From: Chloroflexota bacterium
Lineage (GTDB): Bacteria; Chloroflexota; Dehalococcoidia; E44-bin15
Length of the DNA: 13,037 bases
Assembly: GCA_015222405.1 (NCBI GenBank)
Contig: JADFVG010000055.1
Span: forward strand, 1-13,037
Direction of reading: 5' to 3'
Below are positions 7,282-13,037 of the stretch, piece after piece. Under the pieces are notes generated by a model, which was not told the DNA's origin, ran no database searches, and saw only the letters and a program-made list of their open reading frames with translations. The stretch's first letter is position 1; each line of letters opens with the position of its first letter. A program made the translations under genes and the position numbers.

Positions 7282-8499
7282 TTATATAATGCCTGCCCCC
7301 CTTAGCTTTACCAGGTCGCCCCTGGTATAGCCTAAGAGCTGGCAGTAGACCTCATCGTTATGCTGGCCAAGGAGCGGGGCGGGGTGTCTTACGGACCAAG
7401 GTGTCTTGGAGAACTGGTACGGGGCTGACGGATACCTTATCTTCCCCGCTTTGGGGTGGTCGACTTCAACAAAGAACCCTCGCGCCTCAAGTTGCCTATC
7501 ATTCGCAACCTCATCCGGCGATAAGAATGGAACAATAGGGCAACTCATCGCCTCAGCCTGGTGATAGATCTCTTCCTTGGTTCGATTCATCATCCACTCT
7601 AAGACGAAGGGTTCTATTTCACTGTAGGCCTCACCACGGGTGTAAGAGTCTCTCATCTTCTCATTCTCCCACCACTCCGGGTGGCCCAATAGTTCGCAGA
7701 AAGCCTCCCATTGATTGTCTTGGGCCAGAGTTGCAGCTATGTAACCGTTCTTACATGGCATAGCCCCTCCCATGCCAGCCTTGCCACTTGATTGCGCCGT
7801 CCTGGATAGGTTTACCTTTTCGTTGGGGTAGGCAGAAGCCTGCACCCTTTGTATGTTAATGAGCGCCTGCTGCCTAGAGCTATCTACGTGCTGACCCAAG
7901 CCCATTTTGCCCTTTGCATATAGGGCCCCGAGTGTTGCCATCGCAGCATATAGCCCGGAGACGTAGTCGCCCAAAAGTCCTCCTCCCTTGAGGGGCTCTC
8001 GCTCTAGATTGTCCACCTCGCTCGGCGTTAGATAGCCCAGCCCGCTCCCGTGATAGATATTGAGGTGATGTGCCTTATAGTTACGGTATGGCCCGGTCTG
8101 CCCGAAAGGCGTGATCGAGGTCATGATCAATTGGGGATTTATCACTTTGAGGGCGTTATAATCAAGGCCTAGCTCTTCCATCACTTTTGGTGGTTTATCC
8201 TCAACCAGGATGTCGGCCCACTTGACAAGCTCCTTGAATATCTTTTTCCCTGTGGGGGTGTTAACATTCAGTGTTATCCCCATCTTATTGGTGTTCAGGT
8301 AGAGGAAGAGAGCGCTTTTTTCCAGGTCGGGTATGTCGCCCGGGAATGGTCCTCGCCTTCTTGCCTCATCGCCAGGCCCAGGCTCCTCGATCTTGATCGC
8401 CTCGGCGCCGAGGTCGGCGAGCAGCTTGGTACAATATGGGCCGCTCACAAAAGCGGCATATTCCAAAACCTTTGCTCCTTCCAGAGCCCCTTTTGCCAT
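7282..8499 (-). CDS. Family III CoA transferase (CaiB/BaiF), first gene of pair
   Basis: This 405-residue CaiB/BaiF enzyme lies upstream of and adjacent to a second copy of the same family. The family start LEGAKVLEYAAFVSGPYCT, the NTNKMGITLNVN motif around residues 70-80 and a C-terminal SAPYQFSKTPW segment are visible. The catalytic aspartate should be Asp178 in LLGDYVSGLYAAMATLGAL. The ATG at 8499 is preferred over the GTG at 8505: AGGAG lies eight bases before the ATG but only two before the GTG, and the Met-Ala-Lys-Gly start matches the family. The two proteins share the fold but are clearly diverged, so this is not a recent duplication. A substrate cannot be assigned. Confidence 0.9.
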   Translation of the reverse strand: MAKGALEGAKVLEYAAFVSGPYCTKLLADLGAEAIKIEEPGPGDEARRRGPFPGDIPDLEKSALFLYLNTNKMGITLNVNTPTGKKIFKELVKWADILVEDKPPKVMEELGLDYNALKVINPQLIMTSITPFGQTGPYRNYKAHHLNIYHGSGLGYLTPSEVDNLEREPLKGGGLLGDYVSGLYAAMATLGALYAKGKMGLGQHVDSSRQQALINIQRVQASAYPNEKVNLSRTAQSSGKAGMGGAMPCKNGYIAATLAQDNQWEAFCELLGHPEWWENEKMRDSYTRGEAYSEIEPFVLEWMMNRTKEEIYHQAEAMSCPIVPFLSPDEVANDRQLEARGFFVEVDHPKAGKIRYPSAPYQFSKTPWSVRHPAPLLGQHNDEVYCQLLGYTRGDLVKLRGAGII

Positions 8500-8541
8500 G
8501 ATCACCTCTCCTCACAGGATTGGGTCTCGCCCTATCTCGTC

Positions 8542-8570
8542 ATTTTACCCTGTCAGCCCCTTCTCAGCAA
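8542..8570 (-). promoter_or_regulatory. Possible promoter for the CoA transferase pair
   Basis: On the minus strand there is a -10 TAAAAT (8542-8547), a 17-base spacer and a weak -35 TTGCTG (8565-8570). The distance to the ATG at 8499 and the -10 itself are the same as in the sirtuin promoter. A CAGCCC/GGGCTG inverted repeat (8554-8559, 8571-8576) spans the -35 region. Confidence 0.4.
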
Positions 8571-8899
8571 GGGCTGGTAGGTGCCCATGCAAGTACCCCC
8601 AGCGAGGACATACTCCGAAGCGCACAAAACATCGCTTTGCCGATGGTAGACCGTGCGCCAATAGATCAGCGCAAAAGCCTGCTCAAAAGTTTTGCCTTGT
8701 TAGCCGCCTCATTGCCGCGCAGCGTGCGCTTTGTTGACTGCAACATATTTTACAAAAGTTTTACACGGAGAAAAAACGGCGGTAACAATGCAACGTTATA
8801 CTAATTGCAGACTGTAGAGTTGGCATGCGGGCTTCGACAGAGGGGCCCCAGTCACAGCCTGTAGCTGACCTCAGCCAAGAAACAGAGGAGGTATGGGCA
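8571..8899. other. Intergenic region between CoA transferase operon and small secreted peptide
   Basis: I find no convincing gene. An open plus frame across 8520-8804 lacks a ribosome site and family features. The decamer CAAAAGTTTT occurs twice (8684-8693, 8753-8762). A TATACT at 8797-8802 could be the -10 of the small plus-strand gene, but no good -35 stands at the right distance. Confidence 0.5.
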
Positions 8900-9070
8900 A
8901 TGAAGAAGGCGCTCTGTTTAGCGTTAGTGGCGGTGGCCCTGGTGGCCAGCCTGGGGTTCGTCACGGTAGCCAGCGCTTCGGTGGCAAATGCTGATGAAGC
9001 CAAGGTCAATGGCACTGGCGTGCTCACTGCCCAGGGGGACGGCATAGCCATATTGGGTGGCAAGTTGTAA
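8900..9070 (+). CDS. Very short secreted peptide with signal sequence
   Basis: This is a 56-residue product. ATG at 8900 has AGAGGAGG (8884-8891) eight bases upstream, one of the best ribosome sites in the window. Residues 1-31 form a classical signal peptide: MKK, a long Ala/Val/Leu core and a signal-peptidase-I-like site at ASA or ANA before Asp32. Only about 25 residues would remain, ending GTGVLTAQGDGIAILGGKL. That glycine-spaced pattern resembles the first strand of a longer repetitive beta domain, and the TAA falls where such a protein would be expected to continue. Neither other plus frame downstream resumes a similar pattern. So it is either a true mini-protein or a gene cut short. 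A longer frame from 8825 has no ribosome site and was not used. Function unknown. Confidence 0.6.
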   Translation: MKKALCLALVAVALVASLGFVTVASASVANADEAKVNGTGVLTAQGDGIAILGGKL

Positions 9071-9463
9071 GCTTAACATTGCTACTAATCGCGGAAGAAG
9101 CATTCTGAAGCTGCAACCGCTAGGTGAAGGTTGGAATCCTACTTTATGAGCCAGTTTTATTATCGATGCGGGTCACCGCCCTGATGCTCTCTCCGCTCCC
9201 TGTTCCACACCGCCAGCGACACCCCAGCAACCACTATCATCAAAGGGAAAAACTGGTGGTGGTTTTCCTTGTCCGCTTATCTTGCCGTCTTTGACGCCGT
9301 TTGCCAGTCCTAGCTTTGGCATCCTTGCGTCTCTTGTCGGCCAGATATTTAGCTTTCCCGTGTGCCACTCTTCCTCAACCTCATACTTCGAACCATTAGT
9401 ATCCTTAACCCGAAGAGGGGCTAGAACTCACTCCAGCCCCTCCTAGGTTTTTCTAGTTGCAAC
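9071..9463. other. Intergenic region, nearly featureless
   Basis: About 390 bases separate the secreted peptide from the end of the zinc-ribbon gene. Apart from a doubtful tiny basic reading frame at 9240-9368 (minus), I see no gene, terminator or repeat. A second minus frame overlapping the same stretch (about 9165-9410) is open but has no start codon with a ribosome site. Confidence 0.5.
9240..9368 (-). CDS. Doubtful 42-residue highly basic peptide
   Basis: A GTG at 9368 opens 42 codons ending in three successive stops (TGA, TGA, TAG at 9242-9234). Seventeen residues are Lys or Arg, clustered as in DKRRKDAKARTGKRRQRRQD, which would suggest nucleic-acid binding if expressed. It lies 95 bases beyond the zinc-ribbon stop on the same strand. 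A GAGG sits only four bases before the GTG, so the start is weak, and another frame across the same DNA is also open. I do not recognise a family. Confidence 0.2.
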   Translation of the reverse strand: MAHGKAKYLADKRRKDAKARTGKRRQRRQDKRTRKTTTSFSL

Positions 9464-9769
9464 TTATCGCCGGGTGCTCTGTCTGACCTTGTTGTAGCAA
9501 TCGCTGCAATAGACTGGCCTATCCTGTCGAGGCTCAAAAGGCACTTCGGTTTCTTTGCCACACTCAGCACACACTGCGGGATACATCTGTCGCCTTTGCC
9601 CGTAGCCAGTGGAGTTGGACCGATTCGCCCTCCTTGCTTCGCGGCAGGATGGACACCGCTTCGGCTCATTGGTGTAGCCTTTGTTTGCGAAGAATTCCTG
9701 CTCCTCAGCAGAAAAGGTAAAGGTAGCACCGCACTCGAAGCACTGTAACGTCTTTTCGCTAAAGCTCAT
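9464..9769 (-). CDS. Small double zinc-ribbon protein (zf-trcl plus CxxC-x17-CxxC)
   Basis: This 101-residue soluble protein has two zinc-binding modules. Cys10/13 and Cys39/42 bracket the stretch with FTFSAEEQEFFANKGY and PKRC, which matches the 'probable zinc-ribbon' zf-trcl family. Cys67/70 and Cys88/91 form CxxC-x17-CxxC with GKETEVPFEP and DRPVYC, the pattern of the cxxc_cxxc (Mbark) domain. Proteins of this type are widespread in anaerobes and environmental genomes, and their role is unknown; nucleic-acid or protein binding is a guess. ATG at 9769 has AAAGGAGG (9784-9777) seven bases upstream. It has its own near-consensus promoter and a leader of about 100 bases that can fold over the ribosome site, so expression is probably strong but regulated. 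It is transcribed in the same direction as the por operon but separately. Confidence 0.85.
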   Translation of the reverse strand: MSFSEKTLQCFECGATFTFSAEEQEFFANKGYTNEPKRCPSCREARRANRSNSTGYGQRRQMYPAVCAECGKETEVPFEPRQDRPVYCSDCYNKVRQSTRR

Positions 9770-9770
9770 T

Positions 9771-9815
9771 GGATGACCTCCTTTCTTGTACCATTTGGCT
9801 AGAGTCTGGTCATCC
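9771..9815 (-). promoter_or_regulatory. Leader hairpin touching the zinc-ribbon ribosome site
   Basis: In the minus-strand transcript GGATGACC (9815-9808) can pair perfectly with GGTCATCC (9778-9771). The second arm includes the last two bases of AAAGGAGG and ends one base before the ATG. The stem is eight base pairs and the loop 29 bases, so the ribosome site lies in the loop and stem edge. This could limit translation; it is untested and could be chance. Confidence 0.35.
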
Positions 9816-9880
9816 AGAGCCTTTGAAAATCCACGAGGAAGTACCGAAGGACTGACAACCTTGCTATAACCAGTACACTA

Positions 9881-9909
9881 AGTATAAAGTAGAACGTGGT
9901 GGTTGTCAA
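9881..9909 (-). promoter_or_regulatory. Near-consensus sigma70 promoter for the zinc-ribbon gene
   Basis: On the minus strand there is a perfect -35 TTGACA (9904-9909), exactly 17 bases of spacer and a -10 TATACT (9881-9886), one base off consensus. Transcription would start near 9874, giving a leader of roughly 100 bases. The -35 is part of an inverted repeat, ggttgtca (9901-9908) with tgacaacc (9853-9860). Confidence 0.75.
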
Positions 9910-9923
9910 GTTGAAGATCCGGG

Positions 9924-9950
9924 CACCGCTCGCTAGCAGGCCTCGCGGTG
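9924..9950 (-). terminator. Weak hairpin after porB
   Basis: Three bases beyond the porB stop, CACCGC (9950-9945) and GCGGTG (9929-9924) can form a 6-bp stem with a 15-base loop. No T-run follows, so it is at best a factor-dependent or weak terminator separating the por operon from the zinc-ribbon promoter. Confidence 0.25.
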
Positions 9951-9953
9951 ATA

Positions 9954-10847
9954 TCAGGCCCTTTTCAAGTATCCTGCCCAACGGGAGTTGACCCACGTCT
10001 GGAGCTCTTTCAGATTATCCGCACTGATCCCGGCAAACCTGCCCTGCAGTTTTATGTAGTCACCCACGGGCTTCAGCTTGCCACGCTCGGCTACGCTCCT
10101 GCTTCTGCCGGTGAGTCGAAAAACGCCATCCTCCATTTCATAGAGAGTGACCATGCCTGTTTCCACCGCTAATCGACCCATCTTAACCGTATCCTTGGTA
10201 GGAAATATCCACCCCGGCGGGCAGGGAGTGGAGATGTGGATGTATCTGGTGCCCTTTTTGGTCTTCGCTTTCCTCATCTTGTCATAGAGATCGGCAGGAT
10301 ATGATGGGCACGCTGTAGCTATGTAGGATACACTGTGGGCTTCCATTATCCGGGGCATGTCCTTTAGGTGCTGCTGCTTGCCAAGAACCGGAGTGGTGGC
10401 CGTTTTTGCGCCTAGAGGGGTGGAACTGGAGCGCTGAGTGCCAGTGTTCATGTAGGCCTCATTGTCATAGCAGATATAGATGAAATCCGCACCTCTTTCT
10501 GCCGCTCCGCTGAGCGCCTGGATTCCTATGTCATGGGTGCCTCCATCACCAGCAAAGCCCACCACGGTGATATCTGTCCTGCCCAAGGCTTTCAGTCCGG
10601 CAACTAGGCCTGAGGCGGAAGCAGCGGTACTAGGGAAGGCTACATTCACGCAGGGGATTAATACCGAGGTGGTGGGATACATTCCATGTAGCACGGTAAG
10701 GCAGCTGGCGGGCACGGCAACGATGGCGTTTCCCTCCAGTGCCTTCAGGATGTAGCGATAGGCAATGGAAAGCCCGCAACCGGCGCAGGTTCTGTTTCCA
10801 GGGAGCAGATACTCTCGCTCTGGCAGGTTAAGTACGCTGGTTTCCAT
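9954..10847 (-). CDS. porB: 2-oxoacid:ferredoxin oxidoreductase, beta subunit (TPP-binding)
   Basis: This 297-residue catalytic subunit holds thiamine diphosphate and one 4Fe-4S cluster of a pyruvate-type ferredoxin oxidoreductase. The TPP/Mg2+ signature starts at GDGG (residues 100-103) and ends at DNEAYMNTG (128-136), typical of PorB. Cluster cysteines fit Cys21 and Cys24 (TCAGCG), Cys49 and Cys209 in STPCPPGW. ATG at 10847 has GAGG four bases upstream and begins six bases after the porA stop, so translation is likely coupled. It is the last gene of the G-D-A-B operon, an order known from bacterial and archaeal four-subunit enzymes. The reaction is 2-oxoacid + CoA + oxidised ferredoxin giving acyl-CoA + CO2 + reduced ferredoxin, or the reverse for carbon fixation. 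Pyruvate is the likeliest substrate, but other 2-oxoacids are possible. Confidence 0.9.
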   Translation of the reverse strand: METSVLNLPEREYLLPGNRTCAGCGLSIAYRYILKALEGNAIVAVPASCLTVLHGMYPTTSVLIPCVNVAFPSTAASASGLVAGLKALGRTDITVVGFAGDGGTHDIGIQALSGAAERGADFIYICYDNEAYMNTGTQRSSSTPLGAKTATTPVLGKQQHLKDMPRIMEAHSVSYIATACPSYPADLYDKMRKAKTKKGTRYIHISTPCPPGWIFPTKDTVKMGRLAVETGMVTLYEMEDGVFRLTGRSRSVAERGKLKPVGDYIKLQGRFAGISADNLKELQTWVNSRWAGYLKRA

Positions 10848-10853
10848 TATTCC

Positions 10854-12071
10854 TCAAATCTGGCAATTGAGCCATTCAGTCGGCTTGGCAGATTCAGTCT
10901 CCCTCACCCAAAGAAGACTTCTGATCGCTGCCTCGGTCAGTTCCCTGACCTTGATATCTCTACCCCCCAATCCGCAGATATACCCGTGGACAACTGGCCT
11001 TGACTTGCTCCTATAGAGAGCGGATTTCAGATCGGAACATATGGGCCCTTCGTTGCCGTAGCTTATACTCTTATCAAAGACCAAAACCAACCCCGCTTTG
11101 CTGGTAGCTTCGATCAAGTCTTGCTTCGGAAATGGCCGATAGACTCTTAGCCCCAACACCCCCGCCCTATACCCTTGCGCTCGAAGCTCATCTGCGGCCA
11201 CAGTGGCTTGAGTAGCCAGGCTCCCAGCAGCCATCAGGATCAAATCGGCATCCTCCAAGCGGTAACTCCAGGTCATGCCTCCCCAGCTTCGCCCAAAAGT
11301 CTCGCCAAATTCCCTGTCCACGGCTACTATCGTCTCCGAACAACCCTCTATCGCTTCCTGAAGGAGGTACCTTAACTCCATATAACCATGACACAAGCTA
11401 CCAATGGAGTTCAATCGGGGATTGGCTAAAGTAACTTGATTTAGATTCCTAGGATCGGAGGGATCCAGGATGGTGTGGGGTTTGTAGCGGGGAAGGAATC
11501 GATCAACATCTTTCTGGCGTGGGATCTCTACCGGCATCACAGTGTGGGAGAGGATATAGCCATCATAACAAACCATTACCGGCACATAGACTGTCTCAGC
11601 GATCTTATATGCCTGAATAATTGAGTCGAGGATTTCCTGATTGTCCCGGGCATAAATCTGTATCCACCCCGTATCTCGCTGCGACATTGCATCCTGCTGA
11701 TCATTCAATATATTCCATGGAGCAGCCATAGCTCGGTTCACACATGCCAGGACCAGCGGAAGGCGGGCGCCCGCCGCCCAATGAAGCTGTTCACACATAT
11801 AGGCGAGACCATTGGCACTGGTCGCGGTGAATGCCCTAGCCCCCACAGTTGAGGCCGTGATGCAAACTGAGAGAGCGCTGTGCTCGCTCTCTACAGTTAC
11901 GTATTCGGCCTTCAGCTCTCCCATCTCAACAAATTGAGACAGGCCCTCTGTTACCGGTGACTGCGGCGTTATAGGATAAGCGGCAATGACTTGGACGCGG
12001 CTCATTTTTGCGCCGATGGCCGCCGCTTGGTTGCCGGTGATAATAAGGCTTTCGGTTTTCTTTCCTGCCAA
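10854..12071 (-). CDS. porA: 2-oxoacid:ferredoxin oxidoreductase, alpha subunit
   Basis: This 405-residue subunit pairs with PorB to build the TPP active site. The N-terminal pyrimidine-binding domain shows GNQAAAIGAK (13-22), AAYPITPQSPVTE (30-42) and the glutamate-bearing ESEHSA (61-66), all family hallmarks. The later region around DADLILMAAGSLATQA and VLGLRVYRPFP is the transketolase-C-like domain. The length is normal. The start is a TTG at 12071 with GGAG eight bases upstream; no better ATG fits, and residue 1 onward aligns with the family N-terminus. The gene follows porD after 16 bases and precedes porB by six. All key motifs look intact. The choice of POR over a branched-chain or 2-oxoglutarate enzyme is inference from overall look, not proof. 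Confidence 0.9.
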   Translation of the reverse strand: MAGKKTESLIITGNQAAAIGAKMSRVQVIAAYPITPQSPVTEGLSQFVEMGELKAEYVTVESEHSALSVCITASTVGARAFTATSANGLAYMCEQLHWAAGARLPLVLACVNRAMAAPWNILNDQQDAMSQRDTGWIQIYARDNQEILDSIIQAYKIAETVYVPVMVCYDGYILSHTVMPVEIPRQKDVDRFLPRYKPHTILDPSDPRNLNQVTLANPRLNSIGSLCHGYMELRYLLQEAIEGCSETIVAVDREFGETFGRSWGGMTWSYRLEDADLILMAAGSLATQATVAADELRAQGYRAGVLGLRVYRPFPKQDLIEATSKAGLVLVFDKSISYGNEGPICSDLKSALYRSKSRPVVHGYICGLGGRDIKVRELTEAAIRSLLWVRETESAKPTEWLNCQI

Positions 12072-12087
12072 TGTTTTTTCTCCGACC

Positions 12088-12387
12088 TCACCGTTCTACA
12101 TAATCATTCTCTGCCACCATAGTGATAGCCCCCGATGGACACTCCTCAGCGCATATCCCGCATCCCTTACAATAGGTCAAATCTATCTGGATAGGAATAT
12201 CCCTTTTGATTACCGCTTCGGGACAATAGAGCCAGCATAGAAAGCAGGAAGGTTTGTTCTTCCTTACGGGAATGCACCTTGAATGGTCAATTACGGGCCG
12301 TGAGGTCCGCCATTCCCCCGTCCTCCCCGCCTCCCCAATGCTAGGCGATGCCATAGCCGATATATGTTTGCAATCCCTGGTTCCCAT
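12088..12387 (-). CDS. porD: 2-oxoacid:ferredoxin oxidoreductase, delta subunit (2x 4Fe-4S)
   Basis: This 99-residue ferredoxin-like subunit would pass electrons from the catalytic subunits to soluble ferredoxin. The second cluster motif is canonical, CKGCGICAEECP (Cys73, 76, 79, 83). The first is stretched: Cys38, then nine residues, Cys48, 51 and 55 in CFLCWLYCPE, so the usual CxxC opening is replaced by Cys-x9-Cys. The segment around TSRPVID before it is typical of PorD. About 25 extra residues precede that core. ATG at 12387 has no clear ribosome site, and the ATG at 12354 is equally poor, so the N-terminus is uncertain. It sits 36 bases after porG and 16 before porA, clearly within one operon. 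Confidence 0.85.
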   Translation of the reverse strand: MGTRDCKHISAMASPSIGEAGRTGEWRTSRPVIDHSRCIPVRKNKPSCFLCWLYCPEAVIKRDIPIQIDLTYCKGCGICAEECPSGAITMVAENDYVER

Positions 12388-12423
12388 TTGCTATTTACTC
12401 TAGGGGCGACCTGAGCGTTGTCA

Positions 12424-13011
12424 CTAACCCAGTATGATTCGCTCGTACGTTAGCCGTGCTGCCTCAAAGTTCTTTTGCGCCTCCGCAGGGGAAAACTTTT
12501 TCGCAATTGCCTCTCTAATGCTCTCCAGCGAAATGATTCCCGTGACCCGGACAAAAGCACCCAGCATAGCGGTGTTCACCAGAGCCGCGCCGGAGACAAC
12601 AAGTGTAACCTCCTTGGCAACGCTATTAGCATCGGCGGTAGCAATGGAAAAAGAATCACCGCTCCTTATCTGGCTAGGTTTTTTCGGAGTATTGACCACC
12701 AGCCAGCCCCCACTCTTTAGCCCCGCAGTGGCATCTTCGCTGGTCAGCAAAGTCTCATCAAGAACAATCACTATATCGGGATTTTCTATCTGCGAAAAAA
12801 CCCTCACCGGTTTAGGCGAAAGCCTAGTGGAGGCGGTGATCGGTGCCCCGCGGCGTTCGGCGCCGAAGGAGGGAGCCGCAGTCACCCCTTTGAAGCCCTC
12901 ATAGAATGCTGCCTCGGCCAGGATTTGGGCCGAAGAGACTACCCCCTGCCCCCCACGACCATGCCATCTGATCTCAAGAATGTCATCCTTGGATTTCACA
13001 AAATAGCTCAT
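12424..13011 (-). CDS. porG: 2-oxoacid:ferredoxin oxidoreductase, gamma subunit
   Basis: This 195-residue subunit is the first visible gene of the por operon. The family signature EIRWHGRGGQGVVSSAQIL lies at residues 13-31, with APSFGAERRGAP at 46-57, then DIVIVLDETLL and a central NTAMLGAF helix. In the complex it binds the alpha/beta core and may contribute to CoA handling. ATG at 13011 is the only reasonable start: an in-frame TGA stands at 13021-13023. No Shine-Dalgarno is visible in front of it, unlike most genes here, so it may be translated through an upstream neighbour or leaderless. The operon promoter must lie beyond the right edge of the window. Confidence 0.9.
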   Translation of the reverse strand: MSYFVKSKDDILEIRWHGRGGQGVVSSAQILAEAAFYEGFKGVTAAPSFGAERRGAPITASTRLSPKPVRVFSQIENPDIVIVLDETLLTSEDATAGLKSGGWLVVNTPKKPSQIRSGDSFSIATADANSVAKEVTLVVSGAALVNTAMLGAFVRVTGIISLESIREAIAKKFSPAEAQKNFEAARLTYERIILG

Positions 13012-13037
13012 GCGCTTTGTTCATGCATGTAGGGGGC

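Noticed and set aside
8520..8804. Plus-strand open frames between the CoA transferases and the small peptide
   Set aside because: No start signals, no family resemblance, and one of them overlaps the start of the CoA transferase gene.
12434..12904. 156-codon open frame on the plus strand
   Set aside because: It lies wholly antisense to porG, whose family motifs are clear; no ribosome site and no recognisable protein.
1..13037. A CRISPR array, toxin-antitoxin, phage-defence or mobile-element system
   Set aside because: No spaced direct repeats, nucleases, integrases or transposases are visible on either strand.

Overview
The window reads as bacterial chromosome of moderate GC with compact genes, strong AGGAGG-type ribosome binding sites and several sigma70-like promoters. 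The gene mix is a four-subunit 2-oxoacid:ferredoxin oxidoreductase, tandem CaiB/BaiF CoA transferases, Thr-Pro-linked lipoproteins, an orphan branched-chain-type solute-binding lipoprotein and a small CxxC zinc-ribbon protein. This suggests an anaerobic, ferredoxin-using bacterium, possibly Chloroflexota/Dehalococcoidia-like. That placement is inference; no rRNA or marker gene is present to confirm it.

Layout. 1-1980 (+): 3' part of a large polytopic membrane protein, probably GT-C/YfhO-like. 2001-2699 (-): a Sir2 deacylase, convergent with the membrane gene. 2868-4055 (+): a Leu/Ile/Val-type solute-binding lipoprotein, divergent from Sir2; the two well-formed promoters sit in a 168-bp gap with repeated AGTGGCAA boxes. 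4066-4190 (-): a frameshifted relic of a lipoprotein gene. 4250-5482 (-): its intact paralogue, an unusual lipoprotein joining a SecD-like periplasmic domain to a PsbP-like domain. 5483-6055: gene-poor, with a promoter, a palindrome cluster and a tRNA-like relic. 6056-8499 (-): two family III CoA transferases in one operon. 8500-8899: intergenic. 8900-9070 (+): a very short secreted peptide. 9071-9463: mostly empty, with one doubtful tiny basic ORF. 9464-9769 (-): zinc-ribbon protein with a near-consensus promoter and a possible leader hairpin. 9954-13011 (-): porG-porD-porA-porB operon.

How the genes fit together. The por operon would interconvert a 2-oxoacid plus CoA with acyl-CoA, CO2 and reduced ferredoxin. 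The CoA transferases would move CoA between organic acids. Both suit anaerobic organic-acid metabolism, but they are separate transcription units and their substrates cannot be read from the sequence. The solute-binding protein has no permease or ATPase gene beside it here.

I see no CRISPR array, integrase, transposase or defence-like cassette. The most novel-looking item is the SecD-head/PsbP lipoprotein and its decayed tandem copy. The regulatory architecture around the zinc-ribbon gene comes next.
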